Source: Atherix ibis
Taxonomy: Eukaryota; Arthropoda; Insecta; Diptera; Athericidae
Direction of reading: 5' to 3'
DNA length: 64,000 nucleotides
Assembly: GCA_958298945.1 (NCBI GenBank)
Contig: OY282605.1
Coordinates: 118,664,267 to 118,728,266 of the forward strand
Part shown: positions 56,260 through 64,000 of the stretch, piece by piece
Layout of the letters: every line of letters starts with the position of its first letter
Position numbering within the stretch: the stretch's first letter is position 1
Translations under genes and position numbers: made by a program
The notes under the pieces: model-generated
Database searches by the model: none
What the model was told of the DNA's origin: nothing
Seen by the model: only the letters and a program-made list of their open reading frames with translations

Positions 56260-56586
56260 TAAAGCTTTTATTAATGTTAAAAACTAAACTTTTTTAAGGA
56301 AGAAATATTGAGTGCGGTTGAGTTAAACAGTGATGATACATTTCACTTAAATTCACTTAAATTTTAATTTTAATTAAAAAAAAAAATAAAAAATTATAAA
56401 AATAATATTAATAAAAGTCTTACGTCTAATTTAGAAGTACTACTTTTAAATAGAGATATTAAAGCTTTCGTTAAAAAATTTTCTTAAATTTTCTTTTTCT
56501 TCTGACATTTTTTTTTTTTTGCTTATTTTGAAATTGGTCTATTTTAAGCAAAAAAAAAAAATCAAATTGAACGGATTCAGTTTATA
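55961..56586 (-). promoter_or_regulatory. E(spl)mdelta-HLH: Putative E(spl)mdelta 3' UTR with Brd-box and K-box motifs
   Basis: On the minus strand after the stop are Brd-box cores AGCTTTA at 56460-56466, 56260-56266 and 56026-56032, then two K-boxes TGTGAT at 55973-55978 and 55961-55966, 12 bp apart. These are the motifs known from 3' UTRs of Drosophila E(spl)-C and Bearded-family genes, where they are microRNA target sites (miR-4/79 and miR-2/6/11/13 families). An (AAT)n tract lies at 56231-56258. That the transcript reaches 55961 is inference. No GY-box was seen. Confidence 0.6.
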
Positions 56587-57195
56587 TTACCAAGGACGCC
56601 AAACATCCTTGCTATCCATTGAATCATCTTCATAACTTCCATTCTTATTATTGCCTATAGTTTTATTGGATGGTTTTCTATCGTCGAAATGATGATCACT
56701 ATACGAATATGTCTTCATAGGCTCAATATTATTATTATTATTATTATTGGTTGCGGTGACAATGACCGATTCCCGTTCCGATAATGATGGTCTTGGCATA
56801 TTATAATTGGTTAGGCGGGAGCCTAAATGCTTCATAAGTTTTGTGCCGAATTGAGCATCCAAACCAGGAATGGAAGAGAACATTTTCGATACTTCGAATG
56901 CTGCCTGCGTATAACCAGCATAGAATTTTTCCTTATTAATTGGATCCGCCGGTGGAATGAACGGCCTTACTGACCGTTGTTTATCTTTCAAATAGTTCAC
57001 CGTCAACTCGAGAATATCAGCCTTTTCCAATTTTGTAATATGCTCCCCTTTCGATTCCATAGTCTCAACGATAAGACTTTTCAGCTCATCCAGATACTGA
57101 TTCATTCGTGCACGTCGTTTCCTTTCTAACAACGGTTTGGTCACTTTTCGATAATGTTGCGTTTTAGACATTTTTCTGTGGCCATCAATTGCCAT
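56587..57195 (-). CDS. E(spl)mdelta-HLH: E(spl)/Hes-type bHLH-Orange repressor, mdelta-like
   Basis: Intronless 202-residue protein, a nuclear transcriptional repressor that executes Notch signalling by blocking proneural genes. The basic region TKPLLERKRRARMN (about residues 19-32) keeps the family's Pro; helix-loop-helix follows to about residue 73 (NQYLDELKSLIVETMESKG, KLEKADILELTVNYLK). The Orange domain is near residues 90-128 (FYAGYTQAAFEVSKMFSSIP, LMKHLGSRL). A run of seven Asn is in the linker. The last four residues are WRPW, the Groucho-recruiting motif. The phrase SKTQHYRKVTKPLLERKRRA is closer to Drosophila mdelta than to mgamma or mbeta, as I remember those sequences. The start at 57195 is chosen because MAIDGHRKMSKTQ aligns with the mdelta N-terminus; Met9 is the alternative. 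Alone in this window; other E(spl)-C members would lie beyond 64000. Confidence 0.96.
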   Translation of the reverse strand: MAIDGHRKMSKTQHYRKVTKPLLERKRRARMNQYLDELKSLIVETMESKGEHITKLEKADILELTVNYLKDKQRSVRPFIPPADPINKEKFYAGYTQAAFEVSKMFSSIPGLDAQFGTKLMKHLGSRLTNYNMPRPSLSERESVIVTATNNNNNNNIEPMKTYSYSDHHFDDRKPSNKTIGNNKNGSYEDDSMDSKDVWRPW

Positions 57196-57235
57196 TAAGA
57201 ATCGGTTATCCTTTTAAGATTTTTATAAATCTCAA

Positions 57236-58062
57236 TTCAAAAAAAAAAAAAACACACACTACAAAAGCAAAAGTGCAACTTGTTATTTTTAATATTTTTG
57301 GTTGGTTATTTTTTTAAAATATTTTTTTTTATTAATAACAATTATTATTATCACTTTTATTATTATTATTTATAAATAATCACACAAATTGAAAAATATT
57401 TGACGCATACGCACATACACGGAAGAGAATGTTTTTTTTTGTTTTTTTTTTTTGTTTTTTTGGATAGAAGATCCTAAGCGGTACCGTTCATATGCGAGTA
57501 TATATGAACACTCTTGTCCGAGGACTAGCTACGATTCTCACTGTTCAGGAACTGAACATTGAATGATGCTCAAAATAATTGAATCGTTGGTTTTTGTACA
57601 ATCCACTGTGCTATCCTTGAATTCCTTTATTCATGCGTTCAGTGCAGCGCTTATCCACCGGAATGAGAAGGATTCTTTCTTTTATTCCTTCAGGTATACA
57701 AATATGGTATGTGCGTGCGCTACTCCTCTATTCGTATAGTAGCTACAGTATCGGAATGGATATGGGAACGTTGAAACTGTGAAATCGGCAACGGCATCAG
57801 CAACCCAATGGACTGCAGCAATTTCTTGTAGTATGTTACGTTAACAATATTGAATTGCGATGAGGATGACGACGATCATGCCAACGACAATAATGATCAT
57901 CGACTCTCCTCTTCCTGTTACTGTTCCTCATTGCGGTGCTGTGCTGACCAGCTAACTCGATTGGCCCTAGTGATCAACTTCGTATCGGAATGGGTAACAG
58001 TTTACAGCGAAACGAAAACAGACGAGGGCACTCTACCGCACGCAGGCCTAGAGGATTGCGAT
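57236..58062. other. Region upstream of E(spl)mdelta-like gene
   Basis: Homopolymers and (ATT)n near 57320-57370, then GC-richer DNA from 57480. A TTATAAA-type box lies only about 30 bp before the ATG (57222-57230) and a TATATA at 57500-57505. Neither can be fixed as the core promoter. A relaxed Su(H)-like TATGGGAA is at 57759-57766. Confidence 0.35.
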
Positions 58063-58093
58063 CGTGAGAAACTTCCACAAAAATATTCCCACA
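58063..58093. promoter_or_regulatory. Su(H) paired site (SPS), head to head
   Basis: CGTGAGAA (58063-58070) and TTCCCACA (58086-58093, that is TGTGGGAA on the minus strand). Both fit YGTGRGAA exactly and face each other across 15 bp, inside the 15-17 bp range known for SPS elements of Notch target genes. GAAACT spans the first site's edge, close to the GAAAGT hexamer often found in the spacer. It lies 868 bp upstream of the E(spl)mdelta-like ATG. Confidence 0.75.
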
Positions 58094-58105
58094 TACAGTC
58101 GAAGT

Positions 58106-58129
58106 CACCTGCATTCATGCGCAGCTGTT
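58106..58129. promoter_or_regulatory. Two proneural-type E-boxes next to the SPS
   Basis: CACCTGC (58106-58112, GCAGGTG on the minus strand) and GCAGCTGTT (58121-58129). Both fit RCAGSTG, the consensus bound by Achaete/Scute-Daughterless dimers. The first is 12 bp from the SPS. Confidence 0.65.
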
Positions 58130-58721
58130 GTTCATTGGTTGGTCCCTTTTTGCTTGTAAGGCATCAAAAAAGCCAAACGAATCGGGCCCCGCACTCCGAA
58201 GAGTTGCCGCTTCCTCGTATCTAGTGGTTCCTGGTTGGTAGCGACAAGCCATAAGCCATATTCATTCCGCTTTCGTCTTGACGCACGCATAGCTCATCTA
58301 TTAATATTCCCATCGTTCTTATGTGTAGCATCAGGTTCGGTCGAATGAATGCCTTCAAGACTTATTGTTGTTAGTGCATTATAGGGTCGGGGTTTGTGAG
58401 TACTTGAATTTGAAGGGCTCGAGCCGTTAGACCTCGACGATAGCACGCTGCTTCCTTTACCGTTCGATACGAACTTTGCTGCTGCATTGCCATGCTCTCA
58501 GCATACGCCATTCGAGTTCCTTGCTGCCGAATAATGAATGCCTTTACAAGGAAGCGTCCGAAGAGGAACAAAACGTTTGCGTTCGGGCTGTACAGCACCC
58601 AACTACAAATGCAGTTTAACCCATATATATAAATAGTTGTACATATATGACTAATGGCATTTTCAGAGGCTTCTCGATTCCGTTTCGATTGATGAGGATT
58701 GATAGGAGAATGTTTCTGATG

Positions 58722-58733
58722 CACGTGCACGTG
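58722..58733. promoter_or_regulatory. Two abutting CACGTG boxes
   Basis: CACGTGCACGTG, two class B/C E-boxes end to end, a sequence bound by Hairy/E(spl) repressors as well as by Myc/Max and Clk/Cyc dimers. About 1.5 kb upstream of the E(spl)-type gene. Which factor, if any, binds is unknown. Confidence 0.4.
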
Positions 58734-59831
58734 TTGGTATTAAAAAAAAAAAACCTCTCCCATTGGTGTTCCTCGTGCACTCGTTTTCTGCTGAGCCTTT
58801 ACGGGTCACAAGTGGAAATATTTAATAGAAAAGAAAAAAACGAATGACGAATAAAGTACGACGTATTCAGCATTTTGTCTAGAAGTGGTTTTGGATTGCG
58901 TCCGGTTCACCTAAGAAGGATGACCACATTCAGTAAAGAAAATTAAATTCCATCAGGTCCACACAAATGTTAAATCGAATAATGAGCCGAAAATTGTATT
59001 CTCGGAGGTCATACAGCACATTCCTTAAGTGGAATTGACTTTTGAATCTATGCTGATCATCACATTTATTACGTTCACTACTGGCATCTTCAGCGACAGT
59101 AAAAACGATCATGATCAGAGACCGTGACAACGATCAGCATAGCTCGAGAATTGACAAGAAAAAAATTCAAAAAAAAGAATAGAAAAAATCTAGACGGAAG
59201 GATTGTATTTATTTTGAAATATTCTCGAGTATTTAGAGTCTTTGACATTTTAGGACAAGTGGATCTGGTTTCAAAAATTCTTAAAGAAATTTTGTTTTCT
59301 TCAACAAAAAAAAAAAATAACAAGAAACATTCTTGTCTTCTTGCATTTTAGACGTCGCATCGGTCGTGCTCGACACACCACACTTTAAGAATATTCGTAC
59401 AGATCAGACGTGGGAATTTATTATGATCTGATTTAGGAAGAGTAAGTCTTAAAAAGCGACATCCTGTAAGGTTGATTTTTTTTTTTAAACAGAATAACGA
59501 TTATTAATAACTGCAACTTTATCAAAAAACTAAAGAAAAAAAAATTAAAATTTGCTCTTTTATCACTTGTTGAAGGTGGTTTTTTTTGTAAAATTTTTTA
59601 AAATTTTTATATTTTTAAAAGCAGAAAAAAAAATACGGCCTTGTATTTGGTATCGATTGCAGTTTTGGTATATGTTTTTTCTTAATTTTTAAAAAAAAGG
59701 CAAATTTTTTTTAACGGTAGTTCCAAAGACGTAACCGACTATCTCCCCAAGAATGGAATCGTTAATTGTATAAATTTAAAAAATCTCGAGGCCATTGTCG
59801 TTACAAACGTTGATGGGTGAATGATAGAATA

Positions 59832-59844
59832 GGGGGGGGGGGGG
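59832..59844. repeat. Poly-G run of 13
   Basis: An uninterrupted G-run in a GC-poor neighbourhood; likely polymorphic or prone to sequencing error. Confidence 0.85.
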
Positions 59845-59881
59845 TTGTGTTTGGTTGTTGAACGGTTTTTTTGCTAAGCGA

Positions 59882-60148
59882 TTAGGATGATAAAAATGAA
59901 ATTTTTACAAAATCACGGGTTATACACAGTTCACTTTTTGGTACATCAAAGGGGGTATTGATAATTTTGCAAAACGTTCGGGATTGTAAGGTACTGGATT
60001 CGATGGGAACTGGAATGTTTAGTCGAACCCCCAAAGTACCGTTTTGTTGGTTAACCGCTTCTCGAGTATAGGTCGTGTTTTGCAGAGTATTACTACCATA
60101 TAATGCCACAGCAGAGTGTAAAAGTAACATGAGCACAATTTTTCTCAT
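59882..60148 (-). CDS. Hypothetical small secreted protein
   Basis: 88 codons starting MRKIVLMLLLHSAVALYGSN, which looks like a signal peptide (basic n-region, Leu-rich core, cleavage near residue 17-19). A mature part follows with two Cys and the phrase GVRLNIPVPI. The pattern of a hydrophobic IPVP strand followed by a Cys and NTPFDVP faintly recalls insect DM4/12 proteins, but this is weak. Composition is less A/T-rich than its surroundings. It might also be a first exon or a chance frame. No neighbours help. Confidence 0.3.
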   Translation of the reverse strand: MRKIVLMLLLHSAVALYGSNTLQNTTYTREAVNQQNGTLGVRLNIPVPIESSTLQSRTFCKIINTPFDVPKSELCITRDFVKISFLSS

Positions 60149-60689
60149 TCAGCTGTTTTCTCTATCTTTTAAACCACCCTTTGAACGAGTTGATGTAGTT
60201 CTGTAAAATTGTGGTGGCTGTGGGAATGTCTTCAAAAAAATATTTACTTCTAAATTAATTACTAAGCCTTATCGATAATTATTAAAATTTTTTGCTCTTA
60301 TAAAGGGGGATATGGAACAATGGAGCATTATTTCAGTTTAAAAATCTCAATGACCTCAGAGGAACTCTTAGGTCCTTAAAATTTTTTTTTATTATTTAAT
60401 ATTCGTTTGTATTTCAGACCTCAGAGAATTTTTTTATTTTAAGTATTTTTTATTATATGTGCTCGACGATCTTGGTGATTATCATTATACGTGGATTGAG
60501 AGCGATCTAGTTAGACGGCAGATTTCCCCTCCACATAGCTTACACGTTGGTCCCTCCTGGACATTCAATGTAAAGATACTATCTCCAGTACCTATACGAC
60601 CCTGACGAGTTTATGGGGAACATTTCTTATCGAAACCACACGAGTTTGGGTGGCAAGAGGCACTGTTGGATGACTGATAAGAATCTGGA

Positions 60690-60940
60690 ACCTTGAAAGG
60701 TCTTAAAAAGCTCAGTCAAAGGATTCAATGCATCAAATCGGACATTTCAGATAATAAAATGTCCCCCTATTCATTTGATATAAGTCCGAGTGACTTTTTT
60801 GTTCTCTAAGATCACATAACACATAAAAGAACGCAATCTTCGTAACCGGGAACCTGAAGTTGTATAACCGGGAACCTGAAGACTATTCCAGTTGAAATTG
60901 AAAAACAATTTTTCTACTTCATTTTCTGGAACTGCCTATG
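60690..60940 (+). mobile_element. Mariner-like transposase scrap
   Basis: The plus strand reads KMSPYSFDISPSDFFVL and then a stop, comparable to PPYSPDLAPSDFFLF. It includes a short direct duplication (AACCGGGAACCTGAAG twice, near 60850 and 60870). The preceding 60420-60690 is unassigned but may belong to the same relic. Confidence 0.5.
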
Positions 60941-61539
60941 CTAGTAAAAACTGATAAAAAAAAACCTGGTATAATATTTAACTTTAAAGGCAAATAAAAA
61001 AAAGGCTTTTACTATTTGAAATTATAAACATTGAAATGCTCCTACTTGTAAAATAAAAAAAATATTTACCTTTATCGGAAGATTTCAGAGACTCCAGATC
61101 AATTTTTAGGTATAAAAAAAATTTCGTGTATTCCGTTTGATATTTAATTTGTTTTGAAAGTTTATTGGCGGTAACCAACTTTCTTTCGACAAAAACAAAA
61201 AAATTAAAATTAAGTAAAACAATTGTTTTTAAATATTTTTTTTAGGCCTAGATAATTTTACTTTCTTATATATTATTGGGAAACTTGGGTCCTTAGAAAA
61301 AGTCAGTAAGAACTCTTACCGTACATTTCTGGTATATTTAGCACATCCTAGAAGCGCTTGACACGACATACACGTATAATCATAAGGTTGCAGAAGTTCC
61401 TTCCTGAACGGTCTGAATTCGTAGAGCTTGACCCGAAACTGCCAATAATGATTACTTTGCTTTAAATATTACAGATTTTTTTCAATTCCAAGTAAAATAA
61501 TTAAATTGCCAATATTCAGCATTACATAAGAATTATAAC

Positions 61540-62981
61540 ATCATTCAAATGACTACGATAAGACTTCTTCAGGAACTCGATGATTTTTAGCTGATTTCTG
61601 ATGACTTCTTCGCACATTTCGGCCTGTAATTAGGTCATCACCTGCGGATGTTAGGTTTATATTATATATAATCAAGTTTATACAAAATTATCTACATAAA
61701 TACAATATTTTACTTATCCTATCAACAAAATTCGAACTGCGTCAAATTGCACGATCTTGAAGGCCAGTTGGTGCATCACAAAATCTCGTACTTATATGTC
61801 CAGTGAGCTTTTCGCGTAAATAAGCCAAAACGATCATCAGAAAGTCACCTTTTCTGTATACAATGGCTTTTCTACAGTTATTTGTGAGTTTTCATAGCTT
61901 CATACGAGGTCTGTTCAAAAAGTATCGCGTATATTTGATTTTAAATTTTTTGTGTGGCGTTATGTTGGTACTCATGTCTCTCACTTATGCCGACAAGTTC
62001 GACCATTTTTAATGTTCAGTTAATTTTTGTCAGCTGCTTTGCTTGCACGTCTTTTGGCTCGTCTTCGATTTTTGCTCAATTTCGACCAAAACAGTATCGC
62101 ATTAACATTGCTAAGGAGCTATTGGACTCTTTCCGCGATGACCCAAATTTGCTCCTGAGGGTCATAATTAGTGACGAATCATGGGTTTATGGTTATGACA
62201 TGGAAACCAAATCTCAAGCATCCCAATGGAAGCTGCCGCACGAGCCAAGACCGAAAAAAGTGCGCCAATTTCGGTCAAATCTAAAGGTTTTGCTTACAGT
62301 TTTCTTCGATTTCAGGAACGTGGTGTATCATGAGTTCTTGCCACAGGGTAGAAAGGTTAATAAGGAATATTACCTGCAAGTTATGCGGAAGTTGCGAGAA
62401 GCAATCCTCCAGAAGCGCCTGGATTTGTGGAAGAACAAAAATTGGCTTTTGCCATTTTTGGCCAAACACAACACACTAATAATACCGCAGCCACCGTATT
62501 CCCCAGATCTGGCCCCCCTATGACTTTTTCTTGTTCCCGAAACTGAAGAGTCCCATGAAAGGACGACGCTACGCTACGATTGAGGAGATAAAGACGGCAT
62601 CGAAGGAGGTGCTGAACAAGATCACAAAAAATGATTTTTTTGAAGTGCTTCGAGGATTGGAAAAAACGTTGGCACAAGTGTATAATATTTGGTGGGGATT
62701 ACTTTGAAGAAGACAAAATAGATATTCACGATTAATAAATAATTTTAGAAAAAAAATTTTGAATCTGAACGTATCCACCGAGAGAGAAATGAGCCTCATC
62801 ACTGAAGAAAAAAAGCAAAATGTTGCTACAACAGAATCACGGACTTTTGTAAAAAGTATTTATAATTTTAATCCATAATAAAAAATGGCAAAATTCAAAC
62901 TAAGAAAATGTGAACTTGGATGATTAACCAAATTTCAAATAATAAGAATGATCAATTTCTGAACTATAAAATGGATTATCC
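61540..62981 (-). mobile_element. Family A transposon relic 10, split by a family B mariner
   Basis: Left part 61540-61904 has the family phrases (GCGTCAAATTGCACGATCTT, TACAATGGCTTTTCTACAG, TTTTCATAGCTTCA). It resumes at about 62759 with CCGAGAGAGAAATGAGCCTC and ends at 62981 with the terminal repeat (complement GGATAATCCATTTTATAGTT). Strongly decayed. Confidence 0.75.
61905..62758 (+). mobile_element. Mariner (DD34D) family B copy 4, internally deleted, inserted in family A relic 10
   Basis: Starts with the 5' TIR CGAGGTCTGTTCAAAAAGTA after TA (61903-61904) and runs through a long open segment, AKELLDSFRDDPNLLLRVII to SPDLAPL (stop 62521-62523). It ends near the tail EEDKIDIHD with the 3' TIR missing. 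The segment holds the first catalytic block SDESWVYGYDMETK. The HHDN block is deleted, with KNKNWLL joined straight to PFLAKHNTLI. Like copy 1 it lacks the N-terminal third, with the 5' UTR joined to FRPKQYRIN (for FDQKQHRIN). Confidence 0.88.
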
Positions 62982-64000
62982 ATGAAAAAAGCCTAGAGTT
63001 ATTATTAAATACTCTCTGACAAAAAATGTTTTCTTTTTTTGAAGCAGCACGATAAATTTTTTTATTTATATTTTCTCTCAAGCCTTATAAATATTTTTGT
63101 AAGGTTTTTTTTAAGTAACATTTGCACTGAAATGTGAATTCCAGTTTGGCGATAACTAAAAAACATCCCGGCTATATCACTAGCTGAATTCGAACTGAAG
63201 ACCACTGCGAACTAGACGCAAACGTCCCAATATTACTAAGTCAGGTTACTATTTCTATAATAGTATTTATTATTTTAATAAAACAAAAAACGAAACAATT
63301 AACCAGTAGAGAGAATAAGTCCATCCATCTAATAAATACGAAAAAAGATTTAAGATTTACAAATGGAAAAATTTGTCGAATTTTTGTTAATAATTCATTG
63401 CAAAAAAAAACCATCTTCTCCTCTTAGATAATTATCTGTGGTCAGATCGGTTTTATTCAGTTATGATTCTGGGAAATTATCTGCTGAATTCAAAGTTGCT
63501 TTTTATATAAAAATAAATTTTGAAATTTACGAGCCCACAATTCACGGTTGATTTAGCATCCGAGAAAGAGATTTTCTGCAACAATATTCCGATGGGAAAT
63601 ATTTTATTCCATTTACCCAAAACCAAATGTAAATAAAATAAATTCTTGCATTTTTACTGCAGCTTTTATTATAGTACTCGTAATTAGAGAGAAGTTTTTA
63701 CGAAGATATTTTTTATTTGTTTGATTCTTTCAGTTTAATTTTTATTTATTAAAAAAAAATTTTTGAAATTCTTGCGACACTGCCATAAGAAAAGGATAAA
63801 AAAGAGAAATGCTAACCAACAGTCGTTTTCTAAATAAAAACGGAAACAAATTAAATTTTATTAAGGTCAAAATGATTTATATAAAAACTGAATTATTTGA
63901 TGATAAAAACTTTACCGTGTGTTTAAAAATATCAACTTAAATTAGAGAAAGAAAAAAATAAGAGGACTTTACACAAACAAATGAAATAAAAGAAATCTTA
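62982..64000. other. Intergenic DNA to the window end, no gene seen
   Basis: A/T-rich with a slightly GC-richer stretch at 63160-63240. No open frame, RNA gene or element was recognised. Confidence 0.5.

Larger units (their letters stand above)
59409..60226 (+). promoter_or_regulatory. Two further Su(H) consensus sites
   Basis: CGTGGGAA at 59409-59416 and TGTGGGAA at 60219-60226, both exact matches to YGTGRGAA. Single matches also occur in unrelated parts of the window (for example near 46300 and 51790), so these carry less weight than the paired site. Confidence 0.35.

Noticed and set aside
57850..58224. 124-codon plus-strand frame upstream of the bHLH gene
   Set aside because: Low-complexity acidic start, no recognisable domain, and it overlaps the Su(H) paired site. 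The GC-richer composition of the regulatory region explains its length.

Overview
The window is AT-rich nuclear DNA from an insect, most likely a higher (cyclorrhaphan) fly. It carries the 3' 31 kb of the Ras-GAP gene Neurofibromin 1 (Nf1) and, 25 kb downstream on the other strand, an intronless bHLH repressor of the Enhancer of split type, closest to the mdelta paralogue. From memory, both loci lie at 96F in Drosophila melanogaster, so this looks like the same conserved neighbourhood, enlarged by transposons. The species cannot be named from the sequence.

Nf1 (1-31147, +) enters the window mid-gene. I could follow 31 exons in one uninterrupted frame (7929 nt, 2642 codons plus stop if every exon is used). 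Exons 1-25 are packed into 8.7 kb with introns of 53-225 bp and hold the Cys/Ser-rich region, the Ras-GAP domain, the Sec14-PH module and the helical C-terminal region. The gene then changes character. A 128-codon exon with an NQT repeat (9341-9724) is followed by a 9.7-kb intron, a 30-codon exon at 19396-19485, an 8.3-kb intron, and four last exons ending at 31147.

The large introns and the intergenic space are full of dead DNA transposons. The commonest is a Tc1/mariner-superfamily group (called family A here) with transposase signatures such as WFQQ(D)G and CDLTPLDFFLW. At least eight copies lie in the window, all with the transposase on the minus strand, and several are themselves hit by other elements. 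Others are a 1286-bp irritans-type mariner with both TIRs and TA duplications, four relics of a second mariner with TIRs starting CGAGGTCTGTTC, several cecropia/SETMAR-like mariner relics, a Tc1-like element (46684-48238), a 370-bp MITE, and the 3' end of a non-LTR retrotransposon repeated three times.

Two related minisatellites lie between Nf1 and the bHLH gene. A homogenised 28-bp array (about 49.3-50.8 kb) is a dimer of 14-bp units, each carrying GAAnnTTC. An eroded array of the same 14-bp theme lies at 53.4-54.6 kb.

E(spl)mdelta-like (56587-57195, -) has the bHLH, Orange and WRPW parts. The sequence 3' of it holds Brd-box and K-box motifs, and about 870 bp upstream there is a head-to-head Su(H) paired site next to two proneural E-boxes. 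This is the architecture expected of a Notch-responsive gene with microRNA control. I saw no rRNA, tRNA, CRISPR array or prokaryotic operon. The best candidates for something undescribed are the HSE-like minisatellite, the Nf1 cassette exon and the rearranged fold-back mariner copies.
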